A stretch of DNA of 20,779 bases from DASZMJ01 sp035551935 (GCA_035551935.1 DASZMJ010000454.1:1-20779); one strand, 5' to 3'; positions 1 through 12,253 are shown, counted from the first letter of the stretch. A program made the numbers and translations. The notes: generated from the sequence alone by a model not told the origin.

Positions 1-2
1 CG

Positions 3-4271
<4,269 letters not shown>

Positions 4272-4284
4272 TCACGAGAAGAGG

Positions 4285-4374
4285 GTTCACCACAAGGACA
4301 CAAAAAGCACAAAGAATTAAGAATTCAATAATTTATAAATCTTTCTTTGTATCCTTTGTGCCTTTGTGGTGAAC
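4285..4374. repeat. Long inverted repeat with AT-rich loop (TTCACC family)
   Basis: Arms 4285-4316 and 4342-4374 are imperfect inverted copies. Read inwards, each starts GTTCACC and continues with about three 9-base purine-rich units (ACAAAGG-like). The loop (4317-4341) is almost only A and T, in sharp contrast to the GC-rich surroundings. It begins 13 bases after the UvrA stop and fills most of the gap to the transporter, so it may act as a terminator for uvrA. It has the same layout as the repeat at 5900-5989. Confidence 0.85.
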
Positions 4375-4473
4375 TCCCTTCCTCCCCTGGACGTTCGCCC
4401 CCCGGATCGCGTAGCATCGTCGTGCCCGGTCGGGGTTTCGATCCGGGTCGGGACATCGGGAGGGGCGGCGGCG

Positions 4474-5934
4474 GTGATCGCGACGGGGGCGGGCGAGGTC
4501 GACTCGAGCGGCGCCGCGGCGCCGGCGGCGCGGTGGGCGCGGGCGACGTTCGCGATCCTCTTCGCGATGAACCTGCTCGACTACGTCGACCGCTACGTCC
4601 TGTCGGCGGTCCTGCCGCAGCTCTCACGGCCGGTCGAGCAGGGGGGCCTGGGCCTCAGCAACGTGCAGGAAGGGACGCTGGCGACGGCCTTCCTCGTCAG
4701 CTACTCGTTCTTCGGCCTGTTGATGGGCTGGGCCGGCGACCGCTTCAAGCGCAACTGGCTGCTCGGCGCGGGGGTCGCCGTCTGGGGCGTGGCGACCGTC
4801 GCCAGCGGCCTGGCCCGGAACTACGACGACCTCTGGTGGGCCCGCATCTGGCTCGGCGTCGGCGAGGCGACCTACGGCATCCTCGCGCCGACCGTGCTCG
4901 CCGACCTCTTCCCGCGCCAGCGGCGCTCGTTCATCCTCTCGTTGTTCTACCTGGCGATGCCGGTCGGCGCCGCCCTGGGGATGCAGCTCGGGTCGACGAT
5001 CGCGACGCGGTATAGCTGGCAGGCCGCCTTCTTCGTCGTCGGCGGGCCGGCATTGGCGGCGGCCTTGCTCGCCGTCGTGCTCCCCGAGCCGGCCCGCGGC
5101 GGCAGCGACCTCGGCGTCGAGGGCAAGCCGACCGGCATCGACCGGGTCAAGCCCTCGGGCCGCGACTACCTCGACCTGGCCGTCACCTCGTCGTATGCCT
5201 ATGCCGTCTTCGGGATGGCGATGTATACCTTCGCGATCGGCGGGATGTCGTACTGGTTCCTGAAGTTCCTGGTCCACACTCGAGGGATCGGCCAGGAGCG
5301 GGCGGGGCACATCCTCGGGCCGATCACCGCGCTGGCGGCGATCGTCGGCATGCTCTCCGGCGGCTGGCTGGCCGACCGGCTCGCGAAGACGAATCCGCGG
5401 GCCCTGTTCCTCGTGCCCGGCGTGGCGATGCTCGCGGCCTTGCCGTTCGTGGCGCTGGGGCTGTTCGCGACGTCGGGGCCGGCGATCTTCGCGGGGATCT
5501 TCCTCGCCGAGACCTTGATGTTCGTCAACACCGGGCCTTGCAACGCGATCATCGCCAACGTCGTCCTGCCGAACATGCGCGCCGCGGCGTTCGCGATCGC
5601 GATCTTCGCGATCCATGCGCTGGGCGACTTCTGGTCGCCGCGGCTGATCGGCTGGATGGCCGACGAGTTCGGCCGCGCCGACACGATGGCGACCGCGTAC
5701 GGCCGCTTCTTCGCCGCCCTCGGCGCCTTGCCGACGCAGCGCCCCGGCGAGGCCCCGGGCCGGATGGAGAACATCCTGGCCGGCCTCGTCGTCGTCATCC
5801 CCGCCATCGCCGCCTCGGGCCTCGTCCTGATCGCCGGCGCCCGCCACCTGCCGCGCGAGATGGCGATGATGCTCGCGCGGCTGAAAGTGACGGAAGAACT
5901 CACCGCGGAGGACGCGGAGATCGCAGAGAAATAA
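4474..5934 (+). CDS. MFS transporter (Spinster-like major facilitator)
   Basis: This 486-residue inner-membrane protein is predicted to move a small solute by secondary transport; the substrate is unknown. Family signs are a first helix followed by MNLLDYVDRYVLSAVLPQL, the loop 2-3 motif GWAGDRFKRNW (the MFS GxxxDRxxR pattern) and about 12 hydrophobic segments. The first helix with the DYVDR motif resembles Spinster-type MFS proteins. The frame stays open upstream to a GTG at 4366, but that codon lies inside the right arm of the palindrome at 4285-4374. I therefore prefer the GTG at 4474, which has a GGGAGGGG tract about 8 bases upstream. The last residues, LTAEDAEIAEK, and the stop codon are encoded by the left arm of another palindrome (5900-5989), so the natural C-terminus was probably replaced by repeat insertion. 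It does not look co-transcribed with uvrA. Confidence 0.88.
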   Translation: MIATGAGEVDSSGAAAPAARWARATFAILFAMNLLDYVDRYVLSAVLPQLSRPVEQGGLGLSNVQEGTLATAFLVSYSFFGLLMGWAGDRFKRNWLLGAGVAVWGVATVASGLARNYDDLWWARIWLGVGEATYGILAPTVLADLFPRQRRSFILSLFYLAMPVGAALGMQLGSTIATRYSWQAAFFVVGGPALAAALLAVVLPEPARGGSDLGVEGKPTGIDRVKPSGRDYLDLAVTSSYAYAVFGMAMYTFAIGGMSYWFLKFLVHTRGIGQERAGHILGPITALAAIVGMLSGGWLADRLAKTNPRALFLVPGVAMLAALPFVALGLFATSGPAIFAGIFLAETLMFVNTGPCNAIIANVVLPNMRAAAFAIAIFAIHALGDFWSPRLIGWMADEFGRADTMATAYGRFFAALGALPTQRPGEAPGRMENILAGLVVVIPAIAASGLVLIAGARHLPREMAMMLARLKVTEELTAEDAEIAEK

Positions 5935-5989
5935 ACTCATTAAAAAATGATAGATTTTTCCTCTGCGATCTCCGCGTCCTCCGCGGTGA
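5900..5989. repeat. Perfect 29-bp inverted repeat with AT-rich loop, overlapping a stop codon
   Basis: Arms 5900-5928 and 5961-5989 are perfect inverted copies over 29 bases. Each begins TCACCGCGGA and contains three 9-base units (CGCGGAGGA-like). The 32-base loop is AT-rich, holds the small hairpin TCATT-AAAA-AATGA and ends in a run of five T. The left arm encodes the last residues of the upstream transporter, and the stop TAA (5932-5934) is in the loop. The right arm ends 13 bases before the GGAGG of mdh. It could act as a terminator for the transporter. Confidence 0.92.
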
Positions 5990-6014
5990 AACCCCCGACT
6001 TCTGGAGGCATTCG

Positions 6015-7010
6015 ATGACCAAGCCGATTCGCATCGCCGTGACCGGGGCCGGGGGCCAGATCGGCTACGCCCTGATCTTCCGGGTCGCCTCGGGGGGCCT
6101 GTTCGGGCCGAATCAGCCGGTCTCGCTCGGCCTGCTGGAGATCACCCCGGCCCTGCCGGCCCTGAACGGCACGTTGATGGAGCTGGAGGACTGCGCCTTC
6201 CCGCTCCTGGCCGACGTCAAGGCGACCGACAAGGCCGAGGAGGCGTTCGCCGGGGCCGACTGGGTCGTCCTCGTCGGCGGCCTGCCGCGCAAGGAGGGGA
6301 TGAGCCGCGCCGACCTGATCCGCGCCAACGGCCCGATCTTCACCGGCCAAGGGAAGGCGATCAACGACGACGCCGGCCCCGACGTCCGTATCCTGACCGT
6401 CGCCAACCCGTGCAACACCAACTGCCTGATCGCCCGGTCGCACGCCCCGCGCGTGCCGGCCGACCGCTGGTTCGCGATGACCCGACTCGACCAGAACCGC
6501 GCCGCCGCCCAACTGGCGAAGAAGGCCGGCGTGCCGGTCGGCCAGGTCTCGCGGATGACGATCTGGGGCAACCACAGCGACACCCAGTACCCCGACTTCA
6601 AGAACGCCCACGTCGGCGGCCGGCCGGCGCCCGAGGTCATCACCGATCACGCCTGGTTCACCGAGACCTTCGTGCCGACCGTCGCCAGGCGCGGCGCCGC
6701 GGTCATCAAGGCGCGCGGGGCGTCGTCGGCCGCCTCGGCGGCCAACGCGGCGATCGACAGCCTCCGATCGGCGACGACCCCGACGCCGAAGGACGACTGG
6801 TTCAGCGCCGGCGTCGTCGCCGACGGCAGCTACGGCATCCCCGCCGGCCTCATTTACAGCGTCCCCCTCCGCACCGCCGACGGCCGCTCGCACCAGATCG
6901 TCAAGGATCTGCCCGTCGACGCCGACGCCCGCGCCCGGCTCGACGCCTCGGCCAAGGAGCTCCGGGACGAGCGCGAGGCGGTCAAGGACCTGCTCGGCCC
7001 CGCGGCGTGA
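6015..7010 (+). CDS. mdh: Malate dehydrogenase, NAD-dependent
   Basis: This 331-residue cytosolic enzyme interconverts malate and oxaloacetate using NAD(H) in the TCA cycle. The start ATG at 6015 has a GGAGG at 6003-6007. The N-terminus carries the nucleotide-binding loop GAGGQIG (residues 11-17) followed by the typical stretch with LLEI and ALNGTLMELEDCAFPL. MTRLDQNRA begins at residue 155, supplying a substrate-binding arginine and the aspartate that partners the catalytic base. GNHSDTQYP contains the catalytic histidine (H187). The sequence pattern belongs to the longer MDH type related to cytosolic and Thermus enzymes, not the LDH-like type. The gene appears monocistronic: a palindrome precedes it, and a MITE-like element begins 34 bases after the stop. 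Confidence 0.96.
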   Translation: MTKPIRIAVTGAGGQIGYALIFRVASGGLFGPNQPVSLGLLEITPALPALNGTLMELEDCAFPLLADVKATDKAEEAFAGADWVVLVGGLPRKEGMSRADLIRANGPIFTGQGKAINDDAGPDVRILTVANPCNTNCLIARSHAPRVPADRWFAMTRLDQNRAAAQLAKKAGVPVGQVSRMTIWGNHSDTQYPDFKNAHVGGRPAPEVITDHAWFTETFVPTVARRGAAVIKARGASSAASAANAAIDSLRSATTPTPKDDWFSAGVVADGSYGIPAGLIYSVPLRTADGRSHQIVKDLPVDADARARLDASAKELRDEREAVKDLLGPAA

Positions 7011-7044
7011 CGCGGAATCGCCCGGAAACCACGTCTCCCGTCGT

Positions 7045-7390
7045 GGACCGTCTTTTCTCGAATGGTCTGCGGGAAGAGGTGCCGCGGCCGGACCCGGGCG
7101 ACGGCCGTCGGGAACGTCCCGATCCCCTCCGCTCGACGGTGTCGAGGTGGGCGCCGAGGACCGCGGCGTGGTCCGCGTCGGTGCGGCGACCGGCGGGGGG
7201 ATGCGGGCGTGGCGGCTCGCCTCGGCCGGCGCCACGCCGTCGCCGGTCCGGTCGGTCGGCCGCCGCCGCCGCGGGCCCGCGCGGCGGCGGCCGGCGCGGG
7301 TCCGGGTGTCGGTGTCGTGCCTGGGGGCCCCACCCCGAGAGGGCCTGTGGGTCCGATCCGGATTACAGACCATCTTCGGGTGGAAGGTCC
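7045..7390 (+). mobile_element. MITE-like element, copy A (346 bp)
   Basis: This stretch is repeated in inverted orientation at 17148-17490. By eye the copies differ by three substitutions and one 3-base indel in a CGC run, about 99% identity, and homology stops abruptly at both ends. The ends form imperfect terminal inverted repeats of about 25 bases: both start GGACC and both have ATGGTCTG at their inner part. Internal hairpins include GGCGTGGC/GCCACGCC (7206-7238) and a GC-rich palindrome near 7260-7295. No convincing protein is encoded. I see no clear target duplication. It lies between the convergent genes mdh and the D,D-carboxypeptidase. Confidence 0.85.
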
Positions 7391-7466
7391 CGTAGGGTCC
7401 GCTCTTGCGGACCAGCTTCGATCCCATGATTTGATGGAAGATGGTCCGCAAGAGCGGACCCTACGG
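7390..7466. repeat. REPIN-like palindrome, GTAG plus GGTCCGC hairpin family
   Basis: Perfect 25-base arms (7390-7414 and 7442-7466) flank a 27-base loop. Each arm starts CCGTAG and is itself a hairpin, GGTCCGC-TCTT-GCGGACC, directly after GTAG. The outer end shares base 7390 with the MITE-like element, so the two repeats abut. The other end stops one base before the stop codon of the minus-strand carboxypeptidase gene, where it may serve as a bidirectional transcription terminator. Confidence 0.9.
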
Positions 7467-7467
7467 A

Positions 7468-9063
7468 TCAATCGCCGGCCTTGGCCCCGTCGTCTTTATC
7501 GTCGTATAAGGTTTCGCAGAGCCGGCCGAGGAGGCGGCCGGCGGCGGCGGGGGTGCCGGGGCCGTCGCCGGAGCCGTCGAGCGGGACGTTGTTCAGGAAG
7601 GCGGCGAAGACGAGCGATCGGCCCGAGGCGGTCTCGATGTAGCCGGCGAGGGCCTTGCTGGTCAGGACCCCTTTGCCGTTGAGGCTGTTCTCGACGTAGT
7701 ACGTCCCCGTCTTGGCGCGGACGTGCCCGCGCGCGGGGCTGTCGGGGCCGACAGCCTTGGCGAGCGTGCCGTCGCGGCCGAGGACCGGCAGGGCCGCCTC
7801 GAACGCGGCGAAGTCGGGCCGCCGCGCCATCGCCCGCAACAGCGCGACCGTCGCCCTCGGTGTCACGAGGTCCGCCCGGCTCCCGCCCGCGCCGCCGCCG
7901 AAGGAGATCGTGTCGATGTCGATGCCGGCCGACCGCAGGAACGCCCCCTCGCGCCGCAGGCCGTCGGCCAGGGTCGACTCGTCGTGGTGCGCCGCGACGA
8001 GTAGCGGCAACGTGCTGGCGTAGAGGTTGTGGCTCACCTTGAGGACCACGCGCACGTATTCCTTGAACGGCGGCGACGTGTACTCGGCCACCTTCGGCAG
8101 CTTCGCCACGGCGTCGCGGTCGGGGAGATGTTCGCCGCGGTTCGTGCCGAGCGGCGAGGCGACCACGCGGACCCCCCGGCGCCGGAGGGCCTCGATGAAC
8201 AGGGCGCGCGCGAACGAGGCCGGCTCCTCGACCTCGTACGCCTTGACGATCGCCTTGTGCCCGACGGGGATGCGGCCCCGGACCGAGAACCGCCTCGGCC
8301 CCTCGGCGCGGACGTGGAGGCGCGGCTCCCTCTCCCCCTCGACCGTCTCGACCCGCGCGTCCATCGCGACGAACGCCGTGCTCGGCACCGTCGATACCGT
8401 CGCCGGCTCGCCCGCGACGGCGGCCGGGGTGACGACGACGTCGACGAGGTTGTCGTTGACGACGATCGGCGACACGCGCGACGGCCCGCTGCCGCTGCTC
8501 TCGGCCGGGCGGAAGAGGCGGTCATCGATCAAGACATCTCCGCTCACGGCCGTGATGCCCGAGCCGCGGACCTCGCGCGCGAGGTGGTCGAGGCCGGCGA
8601 GCGGGTCGGCGCCGGCGAGGGCGGCGTTGGAGTTGCCGTCGGAATACGTGTGGTCGTTGTCGGCGAAGACGAGGCCGCCGTCGGGCCCGGTCCGGCCGCC
8701 GAGGCAGAGGTCTCCCGAGGCGACGAGGATCAAGTCGCCGTCGAGGGTGCCGTCCGACTCGACCTCGCCCCGGCGATGCACCGGCGTCCGGAACCGGTAA
8801 TCGGCCCCGAGGTCGTCGAGCGCCGCGGCCGTCGTGAACAGCTTCGTCACCGACGCCGGCGCGAACATCCGGTCCGCGTCGCGCTTATAGACGACCTCGC
8901 CCGTCCCCTTCTCGACGACCAGGATTCCCCATCCCCCGTGGCGATATCCCTCCGCCTTCAAGACCGCCTCGACCCTCTCCTCGACCGACTCTGCCCCCCT
9001 CGCCGTCCCCGCCGCGACGGCCAGTATCGATGCCATCGCGACGCGCCACGTTCGAGCCGACAT
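7468..9063 (-). CDS. dacB: D-alanyl-D-alanine carboxypeptidase/endopeptidase, PBP4 type (peptidase S13)
   Basis: The 531-residue protein belongs to the class C low-molecular-weight penicillin-binding proteins, which trim or cleave peptidoglycan cross-links in the periplasm. The catalytic set is complete: SVTK (nucleophile S71, K74), SHN (S344-N346) and KTG (K451-G453). A large insertion lies between the first two motifs, as is typical for S13. The N-terminus has a signal peptide, a basic start followed by VAMASILAVAAGTARGA. I chose the ATG at 9063 because GGGAGG lies 7-8 bases upstream; another in-frame ATG two codons earlier is too close to that site. An extended -10 candidate is at 9094-9102. 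The gene is divergent from the HEAT-repeat gene and convergent with mdh. Planctomycetes were long debated as lacking peptidoglycan, so an intact S13 active site fits the newer view that many have it. Confidence 0.92.
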   Translation of the reverse strand: MSARTWRVAMASILAVAAGTARGAESVEERVEAVLKAEGYRHGGWGILVVEKGTGEVVYKRDADRMFAPASVTKLFTTAAALDDLGADYRFRTPVHRRGEVESDGTLDGDLILVASGDLCLGGRTGPDGGLVFADNDHTYSDGNSNAALAGADPLAGLDHLAREVRGSGITAVSGDVLIDDRLFRPAESSGSGPSRVSPIVVNDNLVDVVVTPAAVAGEPATVSTVPSTAFVAMDARVETVEGEREPRLHVRAEGPRRFSVRGRIPVGHKAIVKAYEVEEPASFARALFIEALRRRGVRVVASPLGTNRGEHLPDRDAVAKLPKVAEYTSPPFKEYVRVVLKVSHNLYASTLPLLVAAHHDESTLADGLRREGAFLRSAGIDIDTISFGGGAGGSRADLVTPRATVALLRAMARRPDFAAFEAALPVLGRDGTLAKAVGPDSPARGHVRAKTGTYYVENSLNGKGVLTSKALAGYIETASGRSLVFAAFLNNVPLDGSGDGPGTPAAAGRLLGRLCETLYDDKDDGAKAGD

Positions 9064-9093
9064 GAGCATTCCTCCCGGTGATGTTCCAGCAGA

Positions 9094-9102
9094 TTCATAC
9101 CA
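9094..9102 (-). promoter_or_regulatory. Candidate extended -10 for the carboxypeptidase gene
   Basis: On the minus strand this reads TGGTATGAA, a TGn extension followed by the -10-like TATGAA, 31 bases before the chosen start codon. No good -35 is present at the expected distance, which is permitted for extended -10 promoters. Weak, but the sequence is unusually AT-rich for this genome. Confidence 0.3.
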
Positions 9103-9205
9103 GTCCAATGATTCGATTTCGCCGTCGCCCTCCCACCATAACCTCCCCACCCGGCCGCGTCACGCGCCTGGACCGGTCCTGAGCGGTGCGGCCCGTCGCG
9201 GGTCG

Positions 9206-9234
9206 TTGTGGAATCCGCTCGACAGCCGTAAGAT
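9206..9234 (+). promoter_or_regulatory. Sigma70-like promoter of the HEAT-repeat gene
   Basis: TTGTGG (9206-9211) and TAAGAT (9229-9234) are separated by exactly 17 bases. Transcription would start near 9241, giving a short leader with GGAGGAA at about 9252 before the ATG at 9266. It has the same spacing as the promoter candidate at 12225-12253. Confidence 0.55.
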
Positions 9235-9265
9235 CGTGGCACGTGTCCGACGGAGGAACTTGCCC

Positions 9266-10714
9266 ATGCGGCTTCCCCGAATCCGGGTCCGCGAGCTGAT
9301 GCTGCTGGTGGCCTGCTGCGCCTTCGTCTGCTGGGAGGCGATCGTCCTGCGCGACTCCGATCCGATCGCCGGCGCGACGCGCCGGCTCCGGTCGGGCGAC
9401 GTGGAGGTGCGGCGGGCGGCCGCGTCGGAGCTGGGCGTGCGGCTGTCGGACGCGCTGCCCGCCATACCGGCCCTGGTGGCGGCGACGCGCGACCCCGACG
9501 CCGAGGTCCGCCGCGCCGCCGCCGAGTCGATCGGCGTCGTCACGGCGCAGGGACCGGCCGGCGGGCCGGGCGAGGCCGCGGCGGTCCGGGCCCTGATGGC
9601 GGTCCTGGAGGACCCCGATCCGAGGCTGCGCGTGGCGGCGTCGACGGCCCTGCGGCGGATCGCCTCCCCCATCGCGGCCCCCGCGCTGGCCGCAGCCCTG
9701 CGCGACCGCAACCCGTCCGTCCGCGGGATCGCCGCGTCGGCCCTCGGCGGCATGGGACAGGCGTCCCGAGACCAGGCCCCGGCCTTGCTCGCGGCGATCG
9801 CCGCCGAGTCGGACCCGCGCGATCGCGAAGGGCTCTTGATCACACTGCCGCGGCTCGACCCCGACCCCGCCGTCGCCCTCCCGCCGTTAACGTCGCGGCT
9901 CGCCCGCGACGGCGACGAGCGCGCCCGCGCCGCGACGGCCCGCGCGCTCGGGGATGTGCTGGACGCCCGGCTGAGGGCGGGCGAGGTCCCCCCCGCGACC
10001 CATCCGGCCCTCGCCGCTCTCCGCGCCGCGATCTCCGACCGCTCGCCGCTCGTCCGCCTCCAGGCCGTCGCGTCCCTCGGCCGCATCCGGGCCTCGGCCC
10101 CCGACCCGCTCGCCCCCGTGCTGGATGAGGCCCTCCTCCGCGCCCTCTCCCACCGCCGTGCCGACGTCCGCGCGGCGGCGGCCAGCCTTTATTCCAGGAA
10201 CTGGATAACTCACGTCGATGTCATGCCGATTTCCGACGAGATCGTCCGCGCGCTGGTCAAGGGCCTGCGCGACCCCGAGGCCGATGTCCGCCATCATGCC
10301 GCGTGGGCGCTCATGCAAACCGCACGGGCCAGGCACCCCCTCGGCTCGAAGCACCACGACGCCTTCGTGCGTGTCCTCCCGGACCTTCGCGCCGCCCTGC
10401 GAGACAGCGACCTCACCGTCCGAGATGCGGCCTTCCACGCCCTGACGGCCCTCGGCCGCGGTGCCCCCGAGGGCGACCGCGACTTCCGCGCGGCCGCCCG
10501 CTTCGCGGCGAAGGAGTTCGTCGCCTTGTTGCGCGATCCTCGGGAAGACGTCCGGCAGATCGCAGCGACCTCCTTGATCTCGATCGACCCTCGCGACGCC
10601 GACCTCGTGCTCGACGCCCTCAGTTCCGCCGCCGAGCATGATAGGACGGAGGTCGTCCGGAACTCCGCGGCCTTCGCCGTGCAAAGGATCAAGGAAGTCC
10701 GAGCGTCGAAATAA
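9266..10714 (+). CDS. HEAT-repeat protein with N-terminal membrane anchor
   Basis: This 482-residue protein starts at ATG 9266, after GGAGGAA. Residues about 11-30 (ELMLLVACCAFVCWEAIVL) form one hydrophobic segment after a basic start, suggesting a signal anchor with the rest outside the cytoplasm or membrane-tethered. The remainder is a run of HEAT-type helical hairpins of about 35-40 residues. Examples are DVEVRRAAASELG, DAEVRRAAAESIG, DPRLRVAASTALRRIA, NPSVRGIAASALGGMG, DVRAAAASLYSRN and DVRQIAATSLISID. Such alpha-solenoids bind other proteins; no catalytic motif is visible. The sequence at the N-terminus (RIRVRELMLLV) resembles a common planctomycete leader type. Its partner is unknown. 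The gene has its own promoter and ends inside a perfect hairpin (10699-10724), so it appears to be a single-gene transcript. Confidence 0.87.
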   Translation: MRLPRIRVRELMLLVACCAFVCWEAIVLRDSDPIAGATRRLRSGDVEVRRAAASELGVRLSDALPAIPALVAATRDPDAEVRRAAAESIGVVTAQGPAGGPGEAAAVRALMAVLEDPDPRLRVAASTALRRIASPIAAPALAAALRDRNPSVRGIAASALGGMGQASRDQAPALLAAIAAESDPRDREGLLITLPRLDPDPAVALPPLTSRLARDGDERARAATARALGDVLDARLRAGEVPPATHPALAALRAAISDRSPLVRLQAVASLGRIRASAPDPLAPVLDEALLRALSHRRADVRAAAASLYSRNWITHVDVMPISDEIVRALVKGLRDPEADVRHHAAWALMQTARARHPLGSKHHDAFVRVLPDLRAALRDSDLTVRDAAFHALTALGRGAPEGDRDFRAAARFAAKEFVALLRDPREDVRQIAATSLISIDPRDADLVLDALSSAAEHDRTEVVRNSAAFAVQRIKEVRASK

Positions 10715-10724
10715 CGACGCTCGG
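10699..10724 (+). terminator. Perfect 10-bp hairpin spanning the HEAT gene stop codon
   Basis: CCGAGCGTCG (10699-10708) and CGACGCTCGG (10715-10724) pair perfectly around the loop AAATAA, which contains the TAA stop. There is no T run after it, so termination would not be of the classical intrinsic kind; protection of the mRNA 3' end is another possibility. Confidence 0.55.
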
Positions 10725-10848
10725 TGGGGCCGCCGCCGGGTCAAGTCCTCTGGCGGTTTTGCCGATTCTGCCTATGATGAGGGCCGGTCGGCCCAGGGAA
10801 CGGGTCGGGTCGGTGCCGAAGAGGTCCCAAGGACGGGGGTCACGAGCA

Positions 10849-12120
10849 ATGTCCCAAGGCGCGCAAGGCACATCGCGGCTGGCGTATCCCGTCACGATGG
10901 CGATGCTGGCCCTGGCGTTGGCGTTCCCGATCGCGTTGATGGTGCTGAACCCGACGCTCATGTTCGAGCGCGGCTGGGAGCAGTACGTCGGCACGGCGAT
11001 CTATCTGTGGGCGGTCGTGACCCTCGGCCGCGAGCTCTTGCGGCTCCGCAAGGACGAGCGCGCCTTCGACGATGCCCCGGCGCTGCTCGACGCCCTGGCC
11101 AGGGCCAAGCCCGCGAACGACGACGATCGCCGCCTGTTGCCGGGCCGATTGCGGCAGCTCGCGCGGCACGCCTCGGGGCCGTCGGCGCCGACGGTCGAGC
11201 AGCTCATGGAGCTGAACCGCGAAGGGTCGGGCCTCGACCAGGAGCAGGCGACGGGGCGGTTCACGATCACGCGATACATCCTCTATTTGCTGCCCGTCAT
11301 CGGCTTCATCGGCACGGTCGAGGGCATCAGCAAGGCGCTGATGAACATCAGCCGCGTCCTGCCGATGGTCAAGGACCTCGACGGCTTCCTCAACAACCTG
11401 ACGAGCGTGACCTCGGCCCTCCAGATCGCGTTCGACAGCACGTTGCTCGCGCTGTTCCTGAGCGCCGCGCTCATGCTGGTGCAGACGCTCGTCTTCCGCC
11501 GCGCCGAGGACTTGCTGGCGCGGGTCGATCGCTGGGTCGTCGACCACGCCTTGCCGAAACTGGGGCGCGCCGACGGCGAGGCGATCGCCGCATTGCCGGC
11601 GGTCCTGGCCGACCTCCGGCGCGACCTGCTCGTCCTCGGCGAGCGCATGGGCGCCGGCCTCGGGCCGCACGTGGCTCGGTTCTCCGAGGCGGTCGACCGG
11701 CTCGACCCGGCGCTCGCGAGCCTCCAGCGCGGCGCCGAGGCGATCGGCCGCGTCGGCGACGACCTCAAGGCCGTCGGCGAGTCCAACGACCTGCTCCGCC
11801 GCGGCGTCGCCACGCTCGGCCGCATCGAGTCGGCCCTCGCCCAGGACCGGGGCCCCGACGAGCAGCTCGAGCAGATCCGCCGCGGCGTCGAGCGCTCCTG
11901 TGCCGCCACCGAGGCCCTGGCCGGCCAGTGGTCGCAGGCCTTCGAGCGCACCAGCCGCCTCACCCAGGAGCAGCTCGCCCGCACCCTCCACAGCCTCAAG
12001 GACGCCCTCGACCTGCTCCAGGTCAGCATGGAACAGGGCAACGCCCTCTACCGCTCCATCGTCAAGAAGATCCTCCCCGTCTACCACGGCGACGACGAGT
12101 CCGACGCGCGGGCGGCGTGA
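10849..12120 (+). CDS. MotA/TolQ/ExbB-like membrane protein with long coiled-coil tail
   Basis: This 423-residue protein has about four hydrophobic segments. Two are near the N-terminus (YPVTMAMLALALAFPIAL and YVGTAIYLWAVVTLG). A third, ILYLLPVIGFIGTVEGIS, matches the GxxGTVxGI signature of ExbB/TolQ/MotA proton channels. The fourth is LQIAFDSTLLALFLSAALML. The last about 200 residues are alpha-helical and probably cytoplasmic coiled coil (AVDRLDPALASLQRGAEAIG, ESALAQDRG, TLHSLKDALDLLQVS). Known members conduct protons and drive a periplasmic partner (ExbD/TolR/MotB). No such partner is encoded next to it, so the coupled process is unknown. I start at ATG 10849; the frame is open further upstream but without a ribosome site. 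A -10-like TATGAT lies at 10773-10778. A secreted STN-like protein follows after 177 bases with its own promoter. Confidence 0.83.
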   Translation: MSQGAQGTSRLAYPVTMAMLALALAFPIALMVLNPTLMFERGWEQYVGTAIYLWAVVTLGRELLRLRKDERAFDDAPALLDALARAKPANDDDRRLLPGRLRQLARHASGPSAPTVEQLMELNREGSGLDQEQATGRFTITRYILYLLPVIGFIGTVEGISKALMNISRVLPMVKDLDGFLNNLTSVTSALQIAFDSTLLALFLSAALMLVQTLVFRRAEDLLARVDRWVVDHALPKLGRADGEAIAALPAVLADLRRDLLVLGERMGAGLGPHVARFSEAVDRLDPALASLQRGAEAIGRVGDDLKAVGESNDLLRRGVATLGRIESALAQDRGPDEQLEQIRRGVERSCAATEALAGQWSQAFERTSRLTQEQLARTLHSLKDALDLLQVSMEQGNALYRSIVKKILPVYHGDDESDARAA

Positions 12121-12224
12121 GGGTCGACCAACCGACACATGCCGGGCGCAGGAGCGGGCGGTCGTTCGCCAAGACGGCCGGCTCCGGGGACTTTGCGGAC
12201 CTCCTGCCCGGCGGTCGTGGAGGC

Positions 12225-12253
12225 TTGGAACCGGGCCGGGGCCCGATTAGAAT
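12225..12253 (+). promoter_or_regulatory. Sigma70-like promoter of the STN-like gene
   Basis: TTGGAA (12225-12230) and TAGAAT (12248-12253) are separated by exactly 17 bases. Transcription would start near 12260, leaving a leader of about 38 bases with GGGAGG before the ATG at 12298. Confidence 0.55.

Noticed and set aside
4366..4473. An earlier GTG start for the first MFS transporter
   Set aside because: It lies inside the palindrome's right arm, lacks a ribosome site and adds a non-hydrophobic extension unlike MFS proteins.
7045..7390. Target site duplications around the MITE-like element
   Set aside because: Only CGT (copy A) or GC (copy B) repeat at the edges; too short and inconsistent to call.
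7062..7682. Similar open frames in both MITE-like copies as a possible conserved small protein
   Set aside because: Frames are open in several phases on both strands, translations are Arg/Gly/Pro-rich, and the few differences change amino acids rather than being silent.
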